In this document: piece after piece, positions 51,215 to 59,681 of the stretch
Numbering within the stretch: position 1 is the first letter of the stretch
Layout: each line of letters begins with the position of its first letter
Assembly (NCBI GenBank): GCA_020431405.1
Contig: JAGQIK010000373.1
Location: 1 to 64,000 of the forward strand
DNA length: 64,000 nucleotides
Origin: Myxococcales bacterium
Lineage (GTDB): Bacteria; Myxococcota_A; Polyangia; GCA-2747355
Reading direction: 5' to 3'
Program-made: the position numbers and the translations under genes
Notes under the pieces: generated by a model
Database searches by the model: none
Seen by the model: only the letters and a program-made list of their open reading frames with translations
Told to the model about the DNA's origin: nothing

Positions 51215-51601
51215 ATGCGAATCAAACAAGCTCTCAGTCTGATGGTGGCTGTGGCGCTGCTCTCGCTCGCGGCTGCTGGTTGCGCGGGTGGTCCGCTCAG
51301 CCCCGCCGTGCGCAGCGACATCGCGCGCCAGATGGTGGCGCAGCGCCCGGCGCTGAGCCGCTGTTACACCGACGCGCTCACGCGCAATCGCCAAGCCACG
51401 GGCAACATGACCGTCAACTTCACCGTCACGCGCGCCGGCGGGTTCAGCGGCCTGACGATCAGCAGCTCGTCGATCAGCGATCCGAAGCTCAACACCTGTG
51501 TCGAAGAGGCGCTCGCCTCGATGCGCCTCGGCGTCCCCGGACCGGACCGCCCCGTGAACGTGACCTACCCGGTCAACTTCACCCCCGAGGCCATTCCGTA
51601 G
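51215..51601 (+). CDS. AgmX/PglI C-terminal-domain lipoprotein
   Basis: A 128-residue lipoprotein (LAAAGC). It consists of one TonB-like domain of the AgmX/PglI C-terminal type known from myxobacteria: a LSRCYTDALTRNRQATGNMT opening with the conserved RCY, a central FTVTRAGGFSGLTISSSS, and a closing LNTCVEEALASMRLGVPGPD, ending VTYPVNF. Two Cys (RCY and NTC) are conserved in the family and probably disulfide-bonded. It is likely part of an envelope complex. GGAG precedes the ATG. Its TAG stop overlaps the GTG of thyX by one base. Confidence 0.87.
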   Translation: MRIKQALSLMVAVALLSLAAAGCAGGPLSPAVRSDIARQMVAQRPALSRCYTDALTRNRQATGNMTVNFTVTRAGGFSGLTISSSSISDPKLNTCVEEALASMRLGVPGPDRPVNVTYPVNFTPEAIP

Positions 51602-52500
51602 TGGGGCACATCACCGTCGAAGCGGCCGAGGCGATGCTCGACCGCGAATACAAGGTGCTCGACCATGGCTTTGTACGCCTGGTCGACTACCTCGGCGGCG
51701 ACACGCGCATCGTGCAGTCGGCGCGCGTGTCGTACGGCGAGGGCACCAAGACGGTGCGCAAGGATCGCGGGCTCATCAGCTACCTGATGCGCAACCTGCA
51801 CACATCGCCGTTCGAGCAGGTAATCCTCACGTTCCACTGCAAGATGCCGATCTTCGTCGCGCGCCAGTGGGTGCGCCATCGCACCGCGCGGCTCAACGAG
51901 ATCTCGGGCCGCTACAGCGTGATGGCCGACGAGTTCTACCTGCCGCGGCCCGAAGACATTCGCTACCAGAGCCAAGACAACAAGCAGGGGCGCTCGAGCG
52001 AGGACGTGCCCGAGGCGCTGCAGGCCAAGGTGCTCGAGCTGCTGCGCAGCGAGCAGCAAAGTGCCTACGCCAACTACGAGGCGCTCATCGGCGATGACGT
52101 GGCGCGCGAGCTGGCGCGCATCAACCTGCCGGTGAGCCTCTACACGCAGTGGTACTGGCAGTGCGACCTGCACAACTTGTTTCACTTCCTCAGGCTGCGT
52201 ATGGACCCTCACGCGCAGCTCGAGATTCGCCTCTACGCCGAGGTGATGGCGAAGATGGCGCAGGCCGTGGCTCCGCTGGCCTACGAGGCCTTCGAGGAGC
52301 ACATCCTCTACGCCGTTCGCCTCTCGCGCGGCGAGGTCGAGGCTGTGCGGGCGCTCCTGCGCGGCGAAGGCAATCCGCTCAAGGGGCGTCGCCGGCGCGA
52401 GCTCGAAGCCAAGCTTGGCGGCGAGCTGGCGCTCGGCAGCGTCGGCTCACCGGACGACAGCGACGAGACGGACGGGGCGGTGAGCGGCGAGAGCAGCTGA
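51601..52500 (+). CDS. thyX: Flavin-dependent thymidylate synthase ThyX
   Basis: A 299-residue ThyX, converting dUMP to dTMP with FAD and methylenetetrahydrofolate. The signature RHR-X7-S is at 92-102 (RHRTARLNEIS). FEQVILTFHCKMPIFVARQW and LFHFLRLRMDPHAQLEIR are family segments that bind FAD and dUMP. The start is GTG 51601, overlapping the stop of the AgmX-domain gene, so translation is coupled. The C-terminal 50 residues are a charged extension beyond the usual length (about 230-250). The SspB-like gene begins 5 bases after the stop. Confidence 0.95.
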   Translation: MGHITVEAAEAMLDREYKVLDHGFVRLVDYLGGDTRIVQSARVSYGEGTKTVRKDRGLISYLMRNLHTSPFEQVILTFHCKMPIFVARQWVRHRTARLNEISGRYSVMADEFYLPRPEDIRYQSQDNKQGRSSEDVPEALQAKVLELLRSEQQSAYANYEALIGDDVARELARINLPVSLYTQWYWQCDLHNLFHFLRLRMDPHAQLEIRLYAEVMAKMAQAVAPLAYEAFEEHILYAVRLSRGEVEAVRALLRGEGNPLKGRRRRELEAKLGGELALGSVGSPDDSDETDGAVSGESS

Positions 52501-52505
52501 TCGTC

Positions 52506-52928
52506 GTGGGTGCCGTCGCCGATCTCAAGCGCACCGCGGTGGAGACGTTGCTCGCTGCCGAGCCGTTCATCCTCGTGGTGCTCAACCCGACGGTGCCGGG
52601 CGTGAAGCTGCCGCAGCATCTGATCGAGGCGCGCCAGCCGGTGCCGATCAACATCGGCTACGACATGGCGATCCCCGTGCCGGATCTCGAGGTCGGCGAA
52701 GAAGGCATCAGCGGCACGCTGTCGTTCAACCGATCGCCGTTCCACTGCATGATGCCGTGGGGCGCGCTGATGCAGGTCACCGTCGGCAACGAGCATCTGG
52801 TGTGGGTCATCCCGCCAGGCGAAGGCGGCGCCGATGACGACGACGGCGGCGGCGGCGGCGGCGGCAGCGACGACAACGGCGACGACAGCGACGACAAGAG
52901 CAAACGCGCTCACCTGCGGCTGGTTTGA
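52506..52928 (+). CDS. SspB-like ClpXP specificity adaptor
   Basis: A 140-residue protein matching the SspB family, the adaptor that delivers ssrA-tagged and other substrates to ClpXP. The SspB-like core is PVPINIGYDMAIPVPDLEVG, then EEGISGTLSFNRSPFHCMMP and WGALMQVTVGN. The C-terminal third is a Gly/Asp low-complexity linker followed by a basic end (KSKRAHLRLV); in SspB proteins a similar linker ends in the ClpX-binding tail. The start is GTG 52506, directly after thyX. It probably shares a transcript with thyX and the saccharopine genes. Confidence 0.83.
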   Translation: MGAVADLKRTAVETLLAAEPFILVVLNPTVPGVKLPQHLIEARQPVPINIGYDMAIPVPDLEVGEEGISGTLSFNRSPFHCMMPWGALMQVTVGNEHLVWVIPPGEGGADDDDGGGGGGGSDDNGDDSDDKSKRAHLRLV

Positions 52929-52930
52929 CC

Positions 52931-54226
52931 ATGAGCAAGATCGGCGTTCGACGCGAGGTGTTGCGCGAGGAGCGGCGTGCGCCGCTGGCGCCCGAGCACA
53001 TGGCGCGACTTCACGGTGCCGGTGTCGACGTCACGGTGCAGCGCTCGACGCAGCGCATCTTCGATGACAGCGAGTTCGAGCGCGCCGGCGCGCAGCTGGC
53101 CGACACCCTCGAGGCGTGTCCGCTGATCATCGGCCTCAAAGAGGTACCGGCCGATCGCCTCTTCGAGAACAAGGTGCACGCCTTCTTCTCGCACACGATC
53201 AAAGGCCAGCCGAAGAACATGCCGATGCTGCTGCACCTGATGGAGCGCGGCTGCACGCTGATCGACTACGAGAAGATCACCGATGACGCCGGTCGTCGGC
53301 TCGTCTTCTTCGGCCTCTACGCCGGCATCGCCGGCATGATCGACACGCTGTGGGCGCTCGGGCGCCGCCTCGAGCACGAGGGCGTGAATTCACCGCTGTC
53401 GAAGCTGCGCTCGGGTCACGAGTACGCGACCATCGAAGAGGCCACCGCGGACATCGAGCGCGTGGGGGCCGAGCTGTGGAAGACGGCGCTGCCAGAGCGT
53501 TTCACGCCGCTCGTCATCGGCGTCACCGGCAACGGCAACGCGGCGCAAGGCGCGCTTCGCGTGCTGGCGCGACTCGGCGCGCGCTCGCTGCATCCGTCGA
53601 CCATCGGCCAGCTGCCGGGCGGCCCCGGCGTCTACCAGGTCAACTTCCGCACGCGCGATCTGGTGGAGCCGCGTTTGGGCTTGCCCGATCTCTCCGACTT
53701 CGACCAGGACGAGTACTTCCGCAGGCCAGGCCGCTATCGCGGCGTGTTCGAGCGCTTCCTGCCGTACCTCAACGTGCTGGTCAACTGCATCTACTGGGAC
53801 GACCGCTACCCGCGGCTCGTCACGCTCGAGGGGTTGCGCGCGCTGTTCGATGACCCGCGCCCACCGCGGCTGACCGTCATCGGCGACATCTCGTGCGACG
53901 TGCGCGGCGCCATCGAGGCGACGGTGCGCTCGACGACGCCCGACAGCCCCGTCTACGTCTACGACATCGAGACCGGCGCGGCGCCGAGCGGCGTCGAAGG
54001 GCGCGGGCCGGTGATCCTCGCCGTCTACAACCTGCCCTCCGAGTTTCCGCGCGAGGCGTCGGTGGCCTTCGGCGACGCGCTGCTGCCGTTCATCGAGCCG
54101 ATGGCGAGCGCCGACTACAGCACCACCTTCGAGAAGCTCGCGCTGCCCGATCCGCTGCGGCGTGCGGTGATCGTCTACCGCGGCGAGCTGACGCCCGCCT
54201 TCGCGTACCTCGAGGAGCACCTCTGA
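52931..54226 (+). CDS. Lysine-ketoglutarate reductase-like protein (saccharopine pathway)
   Basis: A 431-residue protein resembling the lysine-ketoglutarate reductase half of eukaryotic alpha-aminoadipic semialdehyde synthase, with an AlaDH/PNT-type N-terminal domain. IGVRREVLREERRAPLAPEH and the IGLKEVPADRLFENKVHAFF stretch are typical. The NAD-binding segment VIGVTGNGNAAQGALRVLARLG carries the GxGxxxxGA pattern. It would condense lysine and 2-oxoglutarate to saccharopine. ATG 52931 lies 2 bases after the SspB-like stop. Its stop overlaps the start of the next gene, a saccharopine dehydrogenase, so the two steps are encoded together. Confidence 0.87.
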   Translation: MSKIGVRREVLREERRAPLAPEHMARLHGAGVDVTVQRSTQRIFDDSEFERAGAQLADTLEACPLIIGLKEVPADRLFENKVHAFFSHTIKGQPKNMPMLLHLMERGCTLIDYEKITDDAGRRLVFFGLYAGIAGMIDTLWALGRRLEHEGVNSPLSKLRSGHEYATIEEATADIERVGAELWKTALPERFTPLVIGVTGNGNAAQGALRVLARLGARSLHPSTIGQLPGGPGVYQVNFRTRDLVEPRLGLPDLSDFDQDEYFRRPGRYRGVFERFLPYLNVLVNCIYWDDRYPRLVTLEGLRALFDDPRPPRLTVIGDISCDVRGAIEATVRSTTPDSPVYVYDIETGAAPSGVEGRGPVILAVYNLPSEFPREASVAFGDALLPFIEPMASADYSTTFEKLALPDPLRRAVIVYRGELTPAFAYLEEHL

Positions 54227-55530
54227 TGAGCCGTCGCGTCTTGCTTCTCGGCGCCGGTCTGGTCGCGCCGCCGCTGGCGCGCTACCTGCTCGACCACGAC
54301 GTGGCGCTGACCATCGCCGCGAACAACCCCGAGCGCGCGCACGCCATCGGCGCCGGCCGCGCGCGCGTGGTGCAGTGGGACGCCGGCGACGACGACGCAT
54401 TGGCGGCGCTCGTCGGCGAGAGCGACGTGGTGGTGAGCTTTCTTCCGGCCTCGATGCACGCCGGCGTGGCCAAGATCTGCGTCGCCGCGGGGCGCTCGCT
54501 GGTCACCGCGTCGTACGTCTCGCACGAGATGGCCGAGCTCGACGGCGCGGCGCGCGCGGCGGGCGTGACGCTGCTGTGCGAGCTCGGCGTCGATCCCGGC
54601 ATCGACCACATGTCGGCGATGCAGGTGCTCGACGAGGCGCGCGCGCGCGGCGCCCACGCGGAGCTTTTCCGCTCCTACTGCGGCGGGCTGCCCGCGCCCG
54701 ACGCCAACGACAACCCGTGGGGCTACAAGCTGTCGTGGAGCCCCATCGGCGTGCTGCGCGCTGCAACGCGCGCGGCGCGCTTTCTCGAGGACGGCGAGGT
54801 CGTCGAGCTGCCGGCGGCGCGCCTGCAGGACGTGCTGGTGGAGCTCGACATCGGCGAGCATCGCCTCGAGGGCTACCCCAACGGCGACTCCCTCGACTAC
54901 CGCGGCCCGTACAAGCTCGAGATGGCGCATACGCTGCTGCGCGGAACGCTGCGCTGGCCGGGCTGGATCGCCTCGACGCGCGCGCTCGACGCGCTGTCTC
55001 TGCTCGACGACGCCCCGCTCGGCGAGGCCGGCAGCTGGGCGGCGCTGCTGCGCGACATCGGCGGCATCGACGGCGCGCGCGACCTCGGCGATGCCGTCGC
55101 CACGCGCCTCGGTGTGGCAGCTGACAGCGCGCTGCTCGAGCGGCTGCGCTGGCTGGGGCTGTTCGACGAGGCGCCGCTGCCTGCCGGCGCGTCGACGCGT
55201 ATCGAGGCGTTGGCGGCGCAGATGAGCGCGCGTATGGGCTTCGCGCCCGGCGAGCGCGACATGCTGGTGATGCGCCACCGCTTCGGCTTCGTCGAGCGTG
55301 ACGGCAGCGAGCGCACCGAGCTCGCCGATCTGATCGTCTACGGCGAGCCGGGTGGTGACAGCGCGATGGCGCGCACGGTGGGCTTGCCGGCCGCCATCGG
55401 CGCGCGCCTGCTGCTCGAAGGACAGATCGATACGCGCGGCGTGCTGCGTCCGCTCGGGCCGTCGATCTATCAGCCGCTGCTCGCCGAGCTCGCCGAGCAC
55501 GGCATCGCCCTCGAGCACACGGTGCTCTAG
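54226..55530 (+). CDS. Saccharopine dehydrogenase
   Basis: A 434-residue saccharopine dehydrogenase (glutamate-forming type), oxidising saccharopine to aminoadipate semialdehyde and glutamate. The N-terminal Rossmann motif is VLLLGAGLVAPPLARYL. Catalytic-domain segments include SFLPASMHAGVAKICVAAGR, TASYVSHEM and LLCELGVDPGIDHMSAMQV. ATG overlaps the upstream stop as TGATG, so expression is coupled. In animals both activities reside in one fused protein; here they are separate adjacent genes. The gene is convergent with a sigma-54 regulator gene, with a 7-bp tandem repeat between them. Confidence 0.92.
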   Translation: MSRRVLLLGAGLVAPPLARYLLDHDVALTIAANNPERAHAIGAGRARVVQWDAGDDDALAALVGESDVVVSFLPASMHAGVAKICVAAGRSLVTASYVSHEMAELDGAARAAGVTLLCELGVDPGIDHMSAMQVLDEARARGAHAELFRSYCGGLPAPDANDNPWGYKLSWSPIGVLRAATRAARFLEDGEVVELPAARLQDVLVELDIGEHRLEGYPNGDSLDYRGPYKLEMAHTLLRGTLRWPGWIASTRALDALSLLDDAPLGEAGSWAALLRDIGGIDGARDLGDAVATRLGVAADSALLERLRWLGLFDEAPLPAGASTRIEALAAQMSARMGFAPGERDMLVMRHRFGFVERDGSERTELADLIVYGEPGGDSAMARTVGLPAAIGARLLLEGQIDTRGVLRPLGPSIYQPLLAELAEHGIALEHTVL

Positions 55531-55536
55531 CCACTA

Positions 55537-55564
55537 GGCCTCGGGCCTCGGACCTCGGGCCTCG
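55537..55564. repeat. Four tandem 7-bp repeats between convergent genes
   Basis: GGCCTCG, GGCCTCG, GACCTCG, GGCCTCG run without gaps. The tract lies just after the saccharopine dehydrogenase stop. It is likely a slippage-prone simple repeat; no terminator hairpin is seen in 55531-55606. Confidence 0.7.
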
Positions 55565-55606
55565 GGTCGACAGCGTCGCAATGCTGCGCGTACACGTGGT
55601 TGTGCG

Positions 55607-57187
55607 CTAGCTCGTGCGGTGGATGCCGTGGCGCTTGAGCAGGCGCCGGAAGTTCGAGCGGTCGACGCCCGCCGCGCGCGCCGCGGCGGCGATGCTGCCG
55701 TGCCGCTCGAGGGCCGACGCGAGGTAGTGGCGCTCGAAGCCTTCGACAAAGCGCGCCTTGGCCTGCGAAAACGGCAGCAGCAGCGCGTCGTCGACCTGCT
55801 CGCTGTCGAGGCCGCCTAGCGCGGTGGCTGCCGCTGGCAGCTCGGGCGCCGCGAGCTCGGGCGCCGGCGGCGCGGGCACGGGTGAGACCGTCTTCGCCGA
55901 GACCGCCTCCGCGCGCGCAGGCTCGGGCTTTGGCGGCGGCGGCGCGGCGGGCGGAGGCGCTTCGCTGACGGCGAAGTGCACCGCGCTCGAAGGCCGCGCC
56001 AGCTCGGCGATGCGCGGCGGCAGATCGGCGAGCGTGACCAACGTGCCGCTGCAGATCGCGACGGCCGCATCGAGGGTGTTTTCCAGCTCGCGCACGTTGC
56101 CGCGCCACGGGGCGTGCTGCAGGGCGTCGAGCGCGCGCGGGTCGATGCCGTCGACCTTCTTGCTCTTCATCGCCGCATGCTTCTGCACGAAGTGCTGCGA
56201 GAGCAGCGCGATGTCCTCGGAACCGCGCTCGCGCAGCGGCGGCATGTCGATGCGGTAAACGTTGAGGCGGTAGAAGAGGTCCTCGCGAAACGTCTTGTTG
56301 GCCATCTTCTGGTCGAAGTCGACGTTGGTCGCGGCGATGACGCGCACGTCGACGGTGATCGGTCGGTTGGCACCCACCGGGCGCACCTCGCCCTGCTGCA
56401 GCGTGCGCAGCAGGGCGCGCTGCGTGGCGAGGGCCATGTCGCCGATCTCGTCGAGGAAGATCGTGCCGCCGTCGGCGCTCTCGAAGAGGCCGATCTTGTT
56501 CGCCGTGGCGCCGGTGAAGGCGCCTTTGCGGTGGCCGAAAAGCTCGCTGTCGAGCAGGCTCTCGCTGATCGCCGAGCAGTTGAGCGTGACGAGCTTCTTT
56601 TCGGCGCGTGGGCTCGCTTCATGGATCGCGCGCGCGACGAGGTCCTTGCCGGTGCCGCTCTCGCCGACGATCAGCACGCTGCCCGGGTGCGGCGCGTAGA
56701 GCTTGACGCAGTCGAGCACGCGCCGGATCGCCGGGCTGTTGCCGATGATCTTGGCCGCCGTCGAGGCGCTGCCGACCTCGCGCTCGAGCTCGGCCACGCG
56801 GCGCGCTAGCCGGGCTTTCTCGAAGGCGCGCCGCACGGCCAGCTCCGCGGCCGCGCGCGACTCGAAGGGCTTGCTCAGAAAGTCGTGCGCGCCGCGCTTG
56901 ATCGCCTCGACGGCGTCCTGCACGCCGCCGTAGCCGGTCATCATGATCACCTCGACGTCGGGCCGCTTGGCTTTGATGCGCGAAAGCAGCTCCATGCCGT
57001 CGAGCGAAGGCATGCGGATGTCGACCACCGCGACGTCGACCTCGAGGGACTCGAGCTTGCCGTCGGCCGCCAGCGGATCACCGAACAGCTCGAGCCGGTA
57101 GCTCTCGCCGGCGAGGATCGCGCGCCACGAGCTGAGCACCGAGGGGTCGTCGTCGACGACCAGCACGCCGATACGTTCGTCGCTCAT
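55607..57187 (-). CDS. Sigma-54-dependent response regulator
   Basis: A 526-residue NtrC-type response regulator. The receiver has acidic residues D12-D14, phospho-acceptor Asp56 (VVDIRMPS), Thr in MMTGYGG and Lys in FLSKPF. The AAA+ core has GESGTGKD, the sigma-54 loop GAFTGA, and FLDEIGDM. A long Pro/Ala-rich linker precedes the Fis-type helix-turn-helix (SIAAAARAAGVDRSNFRRLL). ATG 57187 follows the kinase stop by 13 bases, so kinase and regulator form a two-component operon. A perfect sigma-54 promoter with an upstream dyad lies divergent, reading a sigma-28 gene, and is its likely target. Confidence 0.95.
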   Translation of the reverse strand: MSDERIGVLVVDDDPSVLSSWRAILAGESYRLELFGDPLAADGKLESLEVDVAVVDIRMPSLDGMELLSRIKAKRPDVEVIMMTGYGGVQDAVEAIKRGAHDFLSKPFESRAAAELAVRRAFEKARLARRVAELEREVGSASTAAKIIGNSPAIRRVLDCVKLYAPHPGSVLIVGESGTGKDLVARAIHEASPRAEKKLVTLNCSAISESLLDSELFGHRKGAFTGATANKIGLFESADGGTIFLDEIGDMALATQRALLRTLQQGEVRPVGANRPITVDVRVIAATNVDFDQKMANKTFREDLFYRLNVYRIDMPPLRERGSEDIALLSQHFVQKHAAMKSKKVDGIDPRALDALQHAPWRGNVRELENTLDAAVAICSGTLVTLADLPPRIAELARPSSAVHFAVSEAPPPAAPPPPKPEPARAEAVSAKTVSPVPAPPAPELAAPELPAAATALGGLDSEQVDDALLLPFSQAKARFVEGFERHYLASALERHGSIAAAARAAGVDRSNFRRLLKRHGIHRTS

Positions 57188-57200
57188 CTCGACGCTCGGT

Positions 57201-58625
57201 TCACTCGCTGGCCATCGGCAGCAGCACGCGCGCGGTGGTGCCCACACCGAGCTCCGAGCTGAGCTCGATGGTGCCGCCGAGCTCGGCGATGATCGCTTCG
57301 CAGGTCGTCAGCCCCAGCCCAGCCGCTTCGCCGTCGGGATGACCGGTGTAGAAGGCGTCGAAGGCCTGCGCGAGCTCCTCTGCGGCCATCCCTCGGCCAC
57401 TGTCGGTGATCGTCAGCTCGACGAGCTGCTCGGCGGGCCGGTCGGCGGCGGTGACCTCGATCGTGTCGCCGCGCGCGCACGCCTTCACCGCGTTGCTGAT
57501 CAGGTTGACCATCACGTGCTCGATGTCTGCCACGTGCGCGTGCACTGGCTTGAGCGTACTGGGAAGCTCGAGGTGCAGCTTGACGCCGTTCTTGTCGACG
57601 CGGTGCTGAACCAGCGGCAGCACGTCGTCGAGCACGTGACCGAGCGCGACCCGCTCGCTGTGCTCGCGGCGCTGCCGGCGCGCGAACCTGAGCAGCCCCT
57701 GGATCAGCCGACGGCAGCGCTGCGCGCTCTCGTAGACCTCGTTGGCGTGCTCGCGCAGGCTGCTGCCCTCCGCGGTCTTCTCGGCGAGCAGCTCGGAGAA
57801 GACCATGATGTTGGTCATCGGGTTGTTGAGCTGGTGTGCCAGCTCGCCGGCGAGCTTGCCCACCGCCGAGAGCTTGTCGGCCTGCGCGATCTGATGCAGC
57901 CGGCGCGCTTCGCGCGTCACGTCGCGGTAGTGCAGCAGGTAGCGCTGCTCGGCGCCGGCCTCGACGACGTGGCTGCTGACGGCCCAGCGCCGGCCCTGCG
58001 TGTCGTCGGCGAAGACGAGGCTCGGCTCGCCGCTCTCGATGGTCCCGCGCAGCGGGCAGCTCTTGCAGCGGCCTGACTCGTGCGTCTCGAAGGCCTGCGA
58101 CGAAGCGGCGCGCAGCGCGTAGCAGGTGCTGCCAGGCGCGTCGACGATGTCGCGCTCGAGCGCGCTGGCGTAGGCGCGATTGACACGGACGATGCGGTGG
58201 TCGGCGTCCATCAGCGCCATCGGGTCGTCGAGGGCGTCGAAGCTGAGCTCCCACTGGCGCTTGACCTGCTGCAAGACCGCCGTACGCCGCTGCACGAGGC
58301 GCTCGAGCTCGAGCGAGCGCGTCGCGGGCGCGGAGGCGACGCGCGACAGCGTCGACTCGAGCGCGTCTTCATCGGTGATCAGCGCATCGATGCCCAGCGT
58401 GTTGACGAGCGTAGCGGCCTCGCCGATCTCGTGCGCGAGACCGACCATCGGCGTATCGGGATGCGACGAGCGCATCGCGAGCGCGCGCGCGAGCAGCGCC
58501 TCGCCGGTTCCCTCGACGAGCAGGGCGTCGGCATGGTCCCCCTCGTCGACGAGCTCGACCGACTCGACCCACGCCGCCAGCGCCTCGCGTCGCCCCAAGG
58601 CTCCGATGAAGATAACCGTCGTCAC
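57201..58625 (-). CDS. Cytoplasmic PAS histidine kinase
   Basis: A 474-residue sensor kinase with no membrane segment. Residues 1-110 are an unassigned receiver-like region. A PAS domain (about 125-235) contains DDPMALMDADHRIVRVNRAY and a CKSC pair (Cys187, Cys190), which may bind metal or sense redox. The dimerisation box ELAHQLNNPMTN has His264, NtrB-like. The HATPase has a conserved N box (VNLISNAVKACARG) and G boxes (DSGRGMA, GLGLTTCEAI). The start is GTG 58625 with CTGGAG 8 bases upstream; GTG 58634 is an alternative. It is in one operon with the sigma-54 response regulator. Confidence 0.93.
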   Translation of the reverse strand: MTTVIFIGALGRREALAAWVESVELVDEGDHADALLVEGTGEALLARALAMRSSHPDTPMVGLAHEIGEAATLVNTLGIDALITDEDALESTLSRVASAPATRSLELERLVQRRTAVLQQVKRQWELSFDALDDPMALMDADHRIVRVNRAYASALERDIVDAPGSTCYALRAASSQAFETHESGRCKSCPLRGTIESGEPSLVFADDTQGRRWAVSSHVVEAGAEQRYLLHYRDVTREARRLHQIAQADKLSAVGKLAGELAHQLNNPMTNIMVFSELLAEKTAEGSSLREHANEVYESAQRCRRLIQGLLRFARRQRREHSERVALGHVLDDVLPLVQHRVDKNGVKLHLELPSTLKPVHAHVADIEHVMVNLISNAVKACARGDTIEVTAADRPAEQLVELTITDSGRGMAAEELAQAFDAFYTGHPDGEAAGLGLTTCEAIIAELGGTIELSSELGVGTTARVLLPMASE

Positions 58626-58645
58626 GGGGGTCACTCCAGACCCTC

Positions 58646-58673
58646 ATTATCGGCGGATCGACGTCCCGATCAA
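58646..58673 (-). promoter_or_regulatory. Sigma-70-like promoter for the kinase-regulator operon
   Basis: The minus strand has TTGATC (58673-58668), 16 bases, then GATAAT (58651-58646). The predicted start falls close to the Shine-Dalgarno region, so the leader would be short. Confidence 0.38.
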
Positions 58674-58743
58674 GGGCCGCCAGCCCCAATAATCCAAATA
58701 AAAATAGGCGTCTCGTGGCTGCCGGGTCATTGGATACCCGGGA

Positions 58744-58759
58744 GGGTTACACATAACCC
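58744..58759. promoter_or_regulatory. Possible upstream activator site of the sigma-28 promoter
   Basis: GGGTTA-CACA-TAACCC is a perfect 6-bp dyad with a 4-base centre. It lies 133-148 bases upstream of the sigma-54 promoter at 58892, the usual distance for an NtrC-type enhancer. Other AT-rich sequence in 58683-58706 could be a bending site. The rest of 58626-58891 holds no gene. Confidence 0.5.
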
Positions 58760-58891
58760 CCTCGGCAACTGACTGAAACCGTTAGCAACATTGTGAAATG
58801 GTCATCGAACACCCTGGGTAAAGAATGACCTCTTCTGGGCCCGGCTCGGCCACGCACTAGAAAAGTTAAGTAAAAACCGGCCGATCAATGA

Positions 58892-58907
58892 TGGCACGCC
58901 CGCTGCT
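58892..58907 (+). promoter_or_regulatory. Near-perfect sigma-54 promoter for the sigma-28 gene
   Basis: TGGCACGCCCGCTGCT matches TGGCACG-N4-YTGCW with exact GG/GC spacing. The predicted start near 58918 gives a leader of about 20 bases containing AGGAGGA (58924-58930). The divergent sigma-54 response regulator is the likely activator. Confidence 0.8.
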
Positions 58908-58937
58908 TAGTAAGCCGGTACACAGGAGGAAACAACG

Positions 58938-59603
58938 ATGCAGCTGGCGACGACGCAAAACAAGATGGCCCGAACGCTGATTCCGCTCGTGCATCAGGTC
59001 GCCGCTCAGGTCGCTCGTCGTCTCCCCAGCCACGTCCAGATGGACGACCTCGTCAGCGCAGGCATGTTGGGTCTCGCCGGCGCCCTCAATCGCTTCGACC
59101 CCGAGCGCGCCGACACCTTCCGCGGCTACGCCGAGTTCCGCATCCGCGGCGAGATCATGGACGAGCTTCGTCGCCGCGATCACATGTCGCGCGATGCCCG
59201 CGCCGACAGCCGCCGCCTGCAGAACGTCGTCGAGGAGCTGCGGCAGCTGCGAGGCACCGAGCCCGAGGCCAACGAGGTCGCCGACCGCCTCGGCATCAGC
59301 CTCGACGAGCTGCGCTCGCTGCAGCTGCGCGCCCACGACGGCGCCACCGTCTCGCTCTCCAACATCACCGTCGGAGCGCCGCAGCGCTCTCCTGAGGACA
59401 CGGCGGCGGTCGACCAGCAGCGCGAGCGCCTCGCCATCGCGATCAAGAAGCTCTCCGAGCGTCGCCGCGTGGTGCTGTGGCTGTACTACTTCGAAGAGCT
59501 GCCGCTCAAGGAGATCGGCGACATCCTCGACGTGACCCCGTCGCGTGTCTGCCAGATTCGGTCCGAGGCAGTCGCCGCTTTGAAAAAGATCATGAAGGGT
59601 TAG
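58938..59603 (+). CDS. fliA: RNA polymerase sigma factor of the FliA/WhiG (sigma-28) family
   Basis: A 221-residue sigma-28-type factor that directs flagellar late genes or, as WhiG-like factors, other programmes. Region 2: QMDDLVSAGMLGLAGALNRF, then DPERADTFRGYAEFRIRGEI. MDELRRRDHMSRDAR is the family 2.4/3 junction. Region 4: RRRVVLWLYYFEELPLKEIG, then DILDVTPSRVCQIRSEAV. The ATG at 58938 has an AGGAGGA Shine-Dalgarno 7 bases upstream, and a sigma-54 promoter precedes it. A FlgM-like anti-sigma gene follows after 78 bases. No flagellar structural genes are visible within the window, so the regulated genes lie elsewhere. Confidence 0.92.
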   Translation: MQLATTQNKMARTLIPLVHQVAAQVARRLPSHVQMDDLVSAGMLGLAGALNRFDPERADTFRGYAEFRIRGEIMDELRRRDHMSRDARADSRRLQNVVEELRQLRGTEPEANEVADRLGISLDELRSLQLRAHDGATVSLSNITVGAPQRSPEDTAAVDQQRERLAIAIKKLSERRRVVLWLYYFEELPLKEIGDILDVTPSRVCQIRSEAVAALKKIMKG

Positions 59604-59681
59604 CAAAAGGCATCGGAAAAATACTGCCCCGCTGCTCAAAGGTCGGCCGTGGCCGCCGATGAACTGAGCGTGAGGGGCAAC

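Noticed and set aside
55537-55564. The 7-bp tandem repeat as a terminator
   Set aside because: The units are direct repeats with no inverted symmetry and no T-run.
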